From an uncultured Veillonella sp. (GTDB lineage Bacteria > Bacillota > Negativicutes > Veillonellales > Veillonellaceae), in assembly GCF_915069625.1 (NCBI RefSeq), contig NZ_CAJZFD010000030.1:1-15603 (forward strand): a stretch of 15,603 bases of DNA. Reading direction: 5' to 3'. Positions 7,164 through 13,312 of this stretch are shown piece by piece; within the stretch, counting starts at the first letter, position 1; every line of letters starts with the position of its first letter. The translations under genes were made by a program, and so were the position numbers. Below the pieces are notes generated by a model. That model did not search any database and was not told the DNA's origin. It saw only the letters and a program-made list of their open reading frames with translations.

Positions 7164-7192
7164 TTGAAATTTATGCACTAAGTGAATATAAT
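7164..7192 (+). promoter_or_regulatory. Sigma-A-type promoter for the small exported protein
   Basis: TTGAAA (7164-7169), a 17-bp spacer and TATAAT (7187-7192) match the consensus at 11 of 12 positions. It begins two bases after the stop codon of the previous gene. A second TATAAT at 7206-7211 lacks a good -35 element. Confidence 0.75.
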
Positions 7193-7244
7193 ATATTGTG
7201 TAAAATATAATTTGTTTAGGGAATCCTATATGAGGAGAGATAGA

Positions 7245-7817
7245 ATGAAGAAATTTGCTCTTACAACGTTAGCTGTAATGGCGGCCGTTGGTGTGTTGGC
7301 GGTTCAGCCTGCAGATGCGAAAAAGGTACAACAAGATCCTAGTATGGCACTTATTGATATGCCTATGAATGATGAAATTCAGCAAGTCAATGGTGTATCT
7401 AAATCTGCAAATAAAGAAACACAACGTTTATCTAATAAGTTAGCAGATGCTACAAGAGTGATGGTTAAGAAAAATTGGAAAACCATCTATATTAAAGCTG
7501 TACCTACAGGAGATAAATCAGCTGTACGTTTCTATTACACAGATAAAAATGGTCAAGTATATAATGGCCAAGTCATTAGAAATACAGGCCTATCTAAAGG
7601 TAAATATATGACTGGTTCGTTGCGACAAGTTGAAGCGCTACAAGAATTAGTAAATCATTTACAACAAAATGGTCAAGAGGTACCATCCTCCATTGATCTT
7701 ATCATTACCCAAGGCGGATATCGTACTAAGACAATCTTTAATTATGGCGAAGATACAAGTAATTTACCTGCTTATCAACAACAGTATGAACAACAAAACT
7801 TCCCTACTATGAAGTAA
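7245..7817 (+). CDS. Small exported protein, YezG/DUF600-like by eye
   Basis: A 190-residue secreted protein. The ATG at 7245 follows GAGGAGAGA and opens a clean signal peptide (MKKFALTTLAVMAAVGVLAV, cleavage after QPADA at about residue 25); an upstream ATG at 7182 lies within the promoter and would bury the signal peptide. The mature part has an N-terminal helix (KLADATRVMVKKNW), then KTIYIKAVPTGDKSAVRFYYTD, a helix around QVEALQELVNHLQQ, and DLIITQGGYRTKTIFNYGED. This order of W..iY, VrFYY, central helix and K..FnYgeD resembles the YezG (DUF600) family, best known as immunity proteins to YeeF-type toxins, but those are normally cytoplasmic. That likeness is a visual judgement only. The end is Gln-rich (YQQQYEQQNF). 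It has its own promoter and a strong terminator. Confidence 0.8.
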   Translation: MKKFALTTLAVMAAVGVLAVQPADAKKVQQDPSMALIDMPMNDEIQQVNGVSKSANKETQRLSNKLADATRVMVKKNWKTIYIKAVPTGDKSAVRFYYTDKNGQVYNGQVIRNTGLSKGKYMTGSLRQVEALQELVNHLQQNGQEVPSSIDLIITQGGYRTKTIFNYGEDTSNLPAYQQQYEQQNFPTMK

Positions 7818-7820
7818 GAG

Positions 7821-7848
7821 AAAAGCCCGTGCATAGCACGGGCTTTTT
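7821..7848. terminator. Strong, probably bidirectional terminator between convergent genes
   Basis: Stem AAAGCCCGTGC (7822-7832), loop ATA, stem GCACGGGCTTT (7836-7846), then further T. It follows the small exported protein by four bases and lies three bases beyond the end of the minus-strand permease, with A-runs and T-runs on both sides, so it can end transcripts from both directions. Confidence 0.92.
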
Positions 7849-7851
7849 GTG

Positions 7852-9294
7852 TTAGATTATGTAATCGTCAGAATCTTCTTTTTTAGGTTTTTTGTAAATT
7901 TCTTTTACACCAGCCATCTCGATAAGTTCCTCACTGAGAGCGTCTTCATCATCTGTATTAAGCATGGAGTAGAAGGCCCAGAGAATAACGAACCAAATTG
8001 GTGTAAACAAGAGGGCAATTCGAGTGTCTTCGTTTAAGGCGAGAATACCTAGAATGAAAACAAAGAATGCAAGGATGATGTAATTCATCACAGGGAATAG
8101 AGGCATTTTGAATTTAGATTGTGCCGCTAATTCTGGATTTTTCTTGCGATATTTAAGGTGACAAATAACCATCATGGCCCAAATAAAGATGAAGCAGAAT
8201 GTAGAGATAGATGTAATCATAACAAATACTGCTTCTGGCATTACATAGTTGAGTACAACTGTAATTAATAGTACTGCAGCGGAGAAAATGGTTGCTTGGT
8301 AGGGTACACTGCTGTGTGTTAAGCGGCGCATAGAGCTTGGCGCATGACCGCGTTTAGCAAGGGCGTAAATCATACGGCCTGTACTAAAGATACCAGAGTT
8401 TGTTGCAGATGCAGCAGATGTAAGAACTACAAAGTTTACGATGCCTGCAGCGGCTGCAATACCAACTGCTGTAAATACGGCCACAAATGGGCTAGCAGAT
8501 GGGTTGACGGCTGTCCAAGGATAAATGCTCATGATGATAGCCAAAGAGCCCACATAGAACAAAATAATGCGTAATGGAATGTTGTTAATCGCCATAGGGA
8601 TAACCTTTTCAGGATCCTCTGTTTCACCAGCTGTTAAACCTACGAGCTCGATACCTGTGAAAGCGAAAACAACCATTTGGAATGATAAGATAAAGCCCAT
8701 CGTTCCGTTCGGGAACCAGCCCCCATAATTCCACATATTACTAAAGGCGGCAACGCCTGCATCTGTAGTAAAACCTGTGACAATCATGATGATACCGATG
8801 ATAATGAGGGAGATGATGGCAATTACCTTAATCAACGCAAACCAGAACTCCATTTCACCGAAGTACTTTACGGCTGTTAAGTTCATTAATAGCAATGCCA
8901 CTAAGACGACAAGGGCGGGTATCCATTGAGGCAGCCACGGTATCCAGAACTGCATATAGAGGCCTACGGCTGTTAAATCGGCCATGGCTAGTGAAAGCCA
9001 ACAGAACCAGTATGTCCATCCTGTGATAAAGGCTGCTCGGTCACCTAAATAATCTTCTACGAAATCGATAAAAGAGTGGTGGTTCAAGTTAGACAATAAT
9101 AATTCGCCTAATGCTCTCATGATGAAGAAGCAGATAATACCTGTAATAAGGTAGGCGAAAATAATGGATGGACCTGCCAAGTGAATGGCACGGCCGGAGC
9201 CTAAGAACAAGCCTGTACCGATGGCACCGCCGATGGCGAGCAACTGTACGTGCCGGTTCTTAAGGCCCCGTTTTAACTGATGCGTATCAGACAT
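7852..9294 (-). CDS. cycA: Amino-acid permease, CycA-like (D-serine/D-alanine/glycine type) of the APC superfamily
   Basis: A 480-residue cytoplasmic-membrane amino-acid/proton symporter with about 12 membrane helices. The start NRHVQLLAIGGAIGTGLFLG (13-32) is the AAT-family signature. Long stretches match my memory of E. coli CycA: SIIFAY, MRALGELLLSNL, FITGWTYWFCW, FGEMEFWFALIK, FAFTGIELVG, the ETEDPEKVIPMAIN loop, and INFVVLTSAASATNSGIFSTGRM-like text (INFVV here reads VNFVV). This supports glycine, D-alanine or D-serine as substrate, though family members also carry other amino acids. The acidic C-terminal tail (KKPKKEDSDD) is cytoplasmic. AGAGG precedes the ATG by eight bases. A strong promoter and an attenuator-like hairpin lie upstream, so expression is probably controlled at the RNA level. 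Confidence 0.9.
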   Translation of the reverse strand: MSDTHQLKRGLKNRHVQLLAIGGAIGTGLFLGSGRAIHLAGPSIIFAYLITGIICFFIMRALGELLLSNLNHHSFIDFVEDYLGDRAAFITGWTYWFCWLSLAMADLTAVGLYMQFWIPWLPQWIPALVVLVALLLMNLTAVKYFGEMEFWFALIKVIAIISLIIIGIIMIVTGFTTDAGVAAFSNMWNYGGWFPNGTMGFILSFQMVVFAFTGIELVGLTAGETEDPEKVIPMAINNIPLRIILFYVGSLAIIMSIYPWTAVNPSASPFVAVFTAVGIAAAAGIVNFVVLTSAASATNSGIFSTGRMIYALAKRGHAPSSMRRLTHSSVPYQATIFSAAVLLITVVLNYVMPEAVFVMITSISTFCFIFIWAMMVICHLKYRKKNPELAAQSKFKMPLFPVMNYIILAFFVFILGILALNEDTRIALLFTPIWFVILWAFYSMLNTDDEDALSEELIEMAGVKEIYKKPKKEDSDDYII

Positions 9295-9332
9295 AGTAAA
9301 GACCTCTTTTCTACAAACTATCTACAAATACA

Positions 9333-9358
9333 AAAAGCCATGGATGGCCATAGCTTTT
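9333..9358 (-). promoter_or_regulatory. Terminator-like hairpin in the cycA leader (possible attenuator)
   Basis: Read on the minus strand, AAAAGCTATGG (9358-9348), loop CCAT and CCATGGCTTTT (9343-9333) form an 11-bp stem with one G-U pair, ending in a run of five T (9336-9332). It lies about 25-50 bases after the predicted transcription start and about 40 bases before the cycA start codon. Just upstream, TTTTATA (9380-9374) can pair with TATAAAA (9361-9355), which shares AAAA with the terminator stem, so the two structures could exclude each other. Mutually exclusive folding is inferred. Confidence 0.5.
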
Positions 9359-9390
9359 ATAATCTATAGAATCTATAAAACTATTTTCTT

Positions 9391-9419
9391 ATAATACAGT
9401 ATCTATTGCAAAAAGTCAA
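9391..9419 (-). promoter_or_regulatory. Sigma-A-type promoter for cycA
   Basis: On the minus strand, TTGACT (9419-9414), a 17-bp spacer and TATTAT (9396-9391) match the consensus at 10 of 12 positions. Predicted start is near 9384, giving a leader of about 90 bases. A TATAGA-A-TCTATA inverted repeat (9365-9377) lies just after the start point and could be an operator or part of the leader RNA fold. Confidence 0.65.
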
Positions 9420-9525
9420 ATGTATTTATACAGTAGACATGTGTTAGAAATAGTATTATTTATAAATAAAAAGTAGTTGTTTATACCTTCAAAATAATAC
9501 TTTTCCATATATGATATCGAAAATT

Positions 9526-9534
9526 TGCTATAAT
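9526..9534 (+). promoter_or_regulatory. Extended -10 promoter for the NimA-like gene
   Basis: TGC followed by TATAAT (9529-9534) makes a perfect extended -10 element. No good -35 hexamer is found 16-18 bp upstream (CATATA or similar). The start point would be near 9541, about 35 bases before the ATG. The rest of the 9420-9525 stretch is AT-rich and I see nothing further in it. Confidence 0.55.
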
Positions 9535-9575
9535 GATACATAGATTATTTTTTTCGTAAAACTGTGGAGACTATT

Positions 9576-10088
9576 ATGAGACGACAAGATCGCGTGGTTA
9601 CCAATATAGATGAAATTAAAGGTATTTTAAGTAGCACTCGTATCATTCACCTAGGTTTGATGGATGGTGATTACCCTTACGTGGTGCCCTTACATTTTGG
9701 ATATGAATTTATAGATGAGGTACTTTATATCTATGTACATGGCCATTATGAGGGGAAAAAGTTTAGTTTGATTCAAGCGAATCCCCATGTATTTATTGAA
9801 ATTGATGGTAGCGATGAAGCCCTCGTTTCAGGTGGAGATATACCATGTAAATATAGCTCGGTATACTCTAGTGTAATGGGTCGTGGAGAGGCTACCTATT
9901 TAAAGTCTATTGATGAAAAATCTCATGGCTTACAAGTATTGATGAAACATCAGACAGGACGTGAATTTACTTTTACGGAAGCCATGGTAAACTCTGTAGG
10001 CGTAGTTCAAATTAAAGTGGTGGACTATACTGCAAAACGACGAAGACAACTTGAACAAGATACTATTATGCCTCCATTAACTAAATAA
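9576..10088 (+). CDS. NimA-like / pyridoxamine 5'-phosphate oxidase-related flavoprotein
   Basis: A 170-residue cytoplasmic protein of the FMN-binding split-barrel fold. The family includes the Nim 5-nitroimidazole reductases and many uncharacterised FMN or haem-binding proteins. The visible family pattern is MRRQDRVVTNIDEIKGIL, then LGLMDGDYPYVVPLHFGYE (26-44), YIYVHGHYEGKKFSLIQANPHVFIEID (51-77) with the HG..EGKK phosphate-binding-like turn, and YSSVMGRGEA (97-106). A GTG at 9564 also opens the frame, but GGAGA at 9566-9570 sits five bases before ATG 9576, which decides the start. It has its own promoter and terminator and so is monocistronic. A drug-related role should not be assumed, because housekeeping homologues of this size are common in anaerobes. 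Confidence 0.85.
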   Translation: MRRQDRVVTNIDEIKGILSSTRIIHLGLMDGDYPYVVPLHFGYEFIDEVLYIYVHGHYEGKKFSLIQANPHVFIEIDGSDEALVSGGDIPCKYSSVYSSVMGRGEATYLKSIDEKSHGLQVLMKHQTGREFTFTEAMVNSVGVVQIKVVDYTAKRRRQLEQDTIMPPLTK

Positions 10089-10097
10089 TGACACAAC

Positions 10098-10146
10098 AAT
10101 CCTATTGAACTCTATTATGATATAGCGTTCAGTAGGATTTTTTATA
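10098..10146 (+). terminator. Intrinsic terminator after the NimA-like gene
   Basis: Stem AATCCTATTGAAC (10098-10110) / GTTCAGTAGGATT (10127-10139) with one G-U pair, a loop that itself can close through CTAT/ATAG, and a T-run (10138-10143). It starts nine bases after the stop codon. Confidence 0.85.
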
Positions 10147-10322
10147 TCGAACCTAAGCATTAGATACATTATTTGGTTGTGACGATGCTTTCACAAAAGG
10201 AAAGATAAAAGTTTTATGAAGTAGCTAGAGCTACAGAAACGGTAGCTTGATTTTGATATAAATAAGAAAATATATCATTATATGTGTGGAGTATATTATA
10301 AATTTTTGTAATAGGAGAGAAT
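10147..10322. promoter_or_regulatory. Leader region of the DUF4367-like gene cluster
   Basis: A candidate promoter is TTGATA (10253-10258), 17 bp, CATTAT (10276-10281), a fair match. Upstream are TTGTGA-N8-TCACAA (10177-10196) and GTAGCTAGAGCTAC (10221-10234), both perfect inverted repeats, with a further GTAGCT at 10242-10247. They could be operator sites for an unknown regulator. No gene is visible here. The RBS AGGAGAG stands just before the ATG at 10323. Confidence 0.4.
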
Positions 10323-11084
10323 ATGAAGAAAACTATAGGTAAATCCATTTTAGCTGCTATAGCTGTGGGTTTAGTATCTATAAGCTATGTATCCGCAGAT
10401 ACTGTTGCTCAGTCTGTATCGATTAATCATTCTGAGGCCGCATCTAAGTCTAAAAATGTTACGCCAAACATGAATAATGCTTCTCCAATTAAACAAATAC
10501 CAAGAATGCAATTAGTAGGCTGGCCTATAATGACTCAAGACAGTGCTCGTAACTTTAAGGGGATAGCAGAGGTTACTCACAAATTGCCGTATGAGGCTGA
10601 GGCACCTAGTTATATACCTTTTGGATATCAGCTTTATACAGCACGTCTTGATCGAAATGATGTGCTAGAGGTTGTATATTACAAAAGAAATGCACCTATC
10701 TATCAGGCTGGGAAAAAATTTATTACTAATGTTATGGCCTATCGAATGGGATACTCCTTGGATACCGTAAGAGATACAGCGTATATTCCTGCAGAGTATA
10801 AGGACTATGAATGGTCTGAAGAAGGTGAATCGGGCAAGGTGTATTATACAGGTAAGCCAGGAGTACAATTGATCCGTAGCATTACGTGGACGGAAGGTGG
10901 CATGGCGTACTCCTTATTCTTCTTAGAACCTGTGAAAGCAGTTGATGCTGAATTCTATAAGGAACATGTAGTGCCTGTAAAAAATATAGATAGCTCACGT
11001 TATGAATTATTAGGAAACTATCCGGTTACGAAGATTTCAAACAAAACAATTGATGAATATAATAAAGAACGAATGATTCCTTAG
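10323..11084 (+). CDS. Secreted DUF4367-like protein, copy 1
   Basis: A 253-residue exported protein. The signal peptide is MKKTIGKSILAAIAVGLVSI plus SYVSA, with cleavage after residue 25. A Ser/Asn-rich linker (26-60) follows, then one domain at about 64-220: GWPI, LPYEAEAPSYIPFGYQLYTA (88-107), NDVLEVVYY, YRMGYSLDTV, PAEYKDYEWSE, GKVYYTG, QLIRSITWTEGGMAYSLFF, and DAEFYKEHVVPVKNIDSSR. The VPSYxPxGY...VY...G...I.W....Y.L pattern resembles DUF4367, a domain of unknown function often found outside the membrane in Firmicutes; this is recognition by eye. The C-terminal 24 residues are unique to this copy. It is the first of three tandem paralogues. Where the mature protein stays (periplasm or outside) is not shown by the sequence. 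Confidence 0.82.
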   Translation: MKKTIGKSILAAIAVGLVSISYVSADTVAQSVSINHSEAASKSKNVTPNMNNASPIKQIPRMQLVGWPIMTQDSARNFKGIAEVTHKLPYEAEAPSYIPFGYQLYTARLDRNDVLEVVYYKRNAPIYQAGKKFITNVMAYRMGYSLDTVRDTAYIPAEYKDYEWSEEGESGKVYYTGKPGVQLIRSITWTEGGMAYSLFFLEPVKAVDAEFYKEHVVPVKNIDSSRYELLGNYPVTKISNKTIDEYNKERMIP

Positions 11085-11174
11085 CAGATAAACTGATGTT
11101 ATACAAATTGTATCTAGAAGAATATATTGTGTAATAGCGGTAGAATTTGTAATCCCTTATAAAGAGGAAAAAAT

Positions 11175-11840
11175 ATGAGAAAAACAATGTATAAGTCCGT
11201 TTTAGCTGTTATTGCTGCTGGGGTATTATCTGTAGGAATGGCCACAGCAGAAACGCTAGATACTCCTGATACTACAGATCAGACTGGATCCACTAAAACA
11301 CTTAAGCTCGGACATAACTTTAAAAATGTTGAGCCTAGAACTGATAGTTTACAGTGGCACTTTCATGATTGGCCTATAGAGAATACAAAAAAGGCTCATA
11401 CTTTTAACGGAAAGCTATTAGAGGCAGCAAAGAAGCTTCCATATGAGGCTGAGGTACCTAGTTATATCCCTTATGGCTATGAAATCTATACAGTGCGGCA
11501 AGACAAAAATGATGTATTAGAGGTTGTATATTTTATAAAAAATTCTCAAACATATCGAGTTGGGAAGAGAAACTCTGGTAGTATTTTCGTTTATAGAATG
11601 GGCTATTCAGTGGAAGATGTAAAAGATGTACCATATGTTCCTGCTGAATATAAGGACTTTGAATGGTCTGAACAAGGTGAATCTGGCGAAGTCTTTTACA
11701 CCGGGGATCCAGCAGCACAACTAATTCGCAGCATTACGTGGACAAAAGAAGGTATGGCATATTCCTTATTGTTCTTAGAATCTGTGAAATCAGTTGATGC
11801 TGAATTCTATAAGGAGCATGTGGAGCCTATGAAAATATAG
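11175..11840 (+). CDS. Secreted DUF4367-like protein, copy 2, shortened by a frameshift near its end
   Basis: A 221-residue paralogue of the preceding gene: signal peptide cleaved after GMATA (residue 25), a Thr/Asp-rich linker, then HDWPI, LPYEAEVPSYIPYGYEIYTV, NDVLEVVYF, YRMGYSVEDV, PAEYKDFEWSEQGESGEVFYTG, QLIRSITWTKEGMAYSLLF and DAEFYKEHVEPMK. The frame stops at TAG 11838-11840, yet the next bases in the +1 frame (11840-11878) read DSSRSNLFGIKR and then stop, matching the ends of the other two copies. One A missing from the A-run at 11832-11835 explains this, so 13-14 conserved C-terminal residues are lost. The rest is intact and may still fold. RBS AGAGGAAA; ATG 11175 is well supported. 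Its leader resembles that of copy 3. Confidence 0.8.
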   Translation: MRKTMYKSVLAVIAAGVLSVGMATAETLDTPDTTDQTGSTKTLKLGHNFKNVEPRTDSLQWHFHDWPIENTKKAHTFNGKLLEAAKKLPYEAEVPSYIPYGYEIYTVRQDKNDVLEVVYFIKNSQTYRVGKRNSGSIFVYRMGYSVEDVKDVPYVPAEYKDFEWSEQGESGEVFYTGDPAAQLIRSITWTKEGMAYSLLFLESVKSVDAEFYKEHVEPMKI

Positions 11841-11870
11841 ATAGCTCACGTAGCAATTTATTTGGAATAA

Positions 11871-11892
11871 AGCGGTAACGTATGTAACCGCT
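11871..11892 (+). repeat. Small inverted repeat before the third DUF4367-like gene
   Basis: AGCGGT (11871-11876) and ACCGCT (11887-11892) can form a 6-bp stem around a 10-base loop just before the AAAGAGGAGAG ribosome binding site. It overlaps the stop codon that copy 2 would use if its frameshift were repaired. No T-run follows, so it is not an intrinsic terminator. Confidence 0.4.
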
Positions 11893-11907
11893 CAAAGAGG
11901 AGAGAAT

Positions 11908-13233
11908 ATGAAGAAAATAATAACATCTGCTGTTTTATGTGCCGCTATGGCTACAGCAGTAAGCACCTTTGGCGTACAGCCAGTTAGTGCTACATATCCG
12001 TTAATAGATAAAAATGGTAATACTGTTCCTGTTGAACGAGATGTAGATAATAAAAAGCTTATTGATGATAATGAAAAACTCGCTGATCGCTATCGTTGGT
12101 ATGATCAAGTTGGTGATAATGATTTAGTCAAACCTAACATTGAGAGTGCTACGCAGGAATTTGGCTATCCTATACAAGTTCCATCTTATATGCCTAAAGA
12201 CTATGCAGTACGCGATGTAAAGGCCAAGGACCATGATGTATTAGAAATCGTTTATACAGAAACAGGCCATGATGGAGAATATGGTCCGAAATTAACCTTC
12301 TCTAATACAGATATTGTATACCGCATGGGTTGGGCTATCGATACGGTGGTAAAGCCTATATTAGAAAAGACAAATTACAATGCTAAGAATGCAGTTAGCT
12401 TTACTACCCCTAATGGAATCTCTGTACATACGTTAGGTTCTAGTAAAGACGCTATTCAGATTGCTTACTGGGAAAAAGATAATAAAGTATATATGCTCTA
12501 CTTTGCTTCCTCAAGAACCCAAAACTATGTAAGCAAAATTGTAGACTCTGTAGGCCCTTTGAATAACGTAGCCGCTGATGATACTAGGTTACGTGGTGAT
12601 CGCAATGTTAAGCAACATATTGAAGAAAACGATGCGAAAAAGGTTAAACCAAATGATGAGCCTGAATGGCCTCCTTATGAAACGATTGGGTTGCCATTGC
12701 GTACACATACGAATTCCGTATGGCCTATACTTACCAGTAAATCCAAGGGCTTACCAAGTGGTGTAATTGATGCATCTCATAAGGTGTCCTATGACGTATC
12801 TGTACCAAGTTATTTACCGCTTGGTTATACATACTATGCTACACATTTTTATGACAATGATGTATTAGAAACTGTATATTGGAAGCAAGGTCAAGAATAT
12901 CAAGAGCGCAGTGGCCGTTGGGTAAATCATACGATGGTCTTTCGCATGAGCTACTCTATGGATACTGTATGGCCTGAAGAATATATTCCAATGGAGTACC
13001 ATGATGTACAGTGGACTGACTCTACTCCAATCGGTGATGTTCACTATACAGGGGATGTAGATAAGGGCTTAGTACGCAGTGTTACGTGGTATAAGGATAA
13101 TATGGCGTATTTCTTGTTCTTCCAAGTGCCTGTGAAAGCATCTGAAGCAGACTTTTATAGAGATCATGTAGTACCGTTAAAGGATATCGATCCAAGTCGT
13201 ACAGATTTAATTGGTGTAAAAACGATTCGTTAA
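11908..13233 (+). CDS. Secreted protein with two DUF4367-like domains, copy 3
   Basis: A 441-residue exported protein. The signal peptide covers residues 1-28 (MKKIITSAVLCAAMATAVST, cleaved after QPVSA). Domain 1 (about 85-218) has YPIQVPSYMPKDY, HDVLEIVY, TDIVYRMGWAIDTV, DAIQIAYWEKDNKVYMLYF. A charged linker (219-262, DDTRLRGDRNVKQHIEENDAKK) leads to domain 2 (about 266-430): VWPI, YDVSVPSYLPLGYTYYA, NDVLETVYW, FRMSYSMDTV, MEYHDVQWT, GDVHYTG, GLVRSVTWYKDNMAYFLFF, ADFYRDHVVPLKDIDPSR. Domain 2 is closest to copies 1 and 2; domain 1 is more diverged and lacks the FYxEHV block. Such a two-domain form suggests internal duplication or fusion. RBS AGGAGAG. Function is unknown; surface or periplasmic ligand binding is a guess. 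Confidence 0.85.
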   Translation: MKKIITSAVLCAAMATAVSTFGVQPVSATYPLIDKNGNTVPVERDVDNKKLIDDNEKLADRYRWYDQVGDNDLVKPNIESATQEFGYPIQVPSYMPKDYAVRDVKAKDHDVLEIVYTETGHDGEYGPKLTFSNTDIVYRMGWAIDTVVKPILEKTNYNAKNAVSFTTPNGISVHTLGSSKDAIQIAYWEKDNKVYMLYFASSRTQNYVSKIVDSVGPLNNVAADDTRLRGDRNVKQHIEENDAKKVKPNDEPEWPPYETIGLPLRTHTNSVWPILTSKSKGLPSGVIDASHKVSYDVSVPSYLPLGYTYYATHFYDNDVLETVYWKQGQEYQERSGRWVNHTMVFRMSYSMDTVWPEEYIPMEYHDVQWTDSTPIGDVHYTGDVDKGLVRSVTWYKDNMAYFLFFQVPVKASEADFYRDHVVPLKDIDPSRTDLIGVKTIR

Positions 13234-13250
13234 TACTAAACAGTATATAA

Positions 13251-13312
13251 AAAAGAACCTATCTCTTAGATATTTTACTAATATCTTTAGAGATAGGTTC
13301 TTTTAGTTTTTT
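13251..13312. terminator. Bidirectional terminator between copy 3 and the purine permease
   Basis: A perfect 16-bp stem AAAAGAACCTATCTCT (13251-13266) / AGAGATAGGTTCTTTT (13289-13304), with an inner AGATAT/ATATCT stem (13268-13273 / 13281-13286), is flanked by A-runs on the left and AGTTTTTT on the right. It sits between the stop codons of two convergent genes and can end both transcripts. Confidence 0.92.

Noticed and set aside
8344..8574. Cys-rich small protein on the plus strand inside cycA
   Set aside because: It is antisense to conserved permease codons and has no ribosome binding site or family likeness.
9295..9384. T-box or known amino-acid riboswitch before cycA
   Set aside because: The leader is only about 90 bases and lacks the T-box sequence and any glycine-riboswitch-like core; only a simple hairpin is supported.
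11832..11835. Phase-variable homopolymer tract
   Set aside because: Four A residues are too few for typical slippage-based switching, so a simple mutation or sequencing error is more likely.
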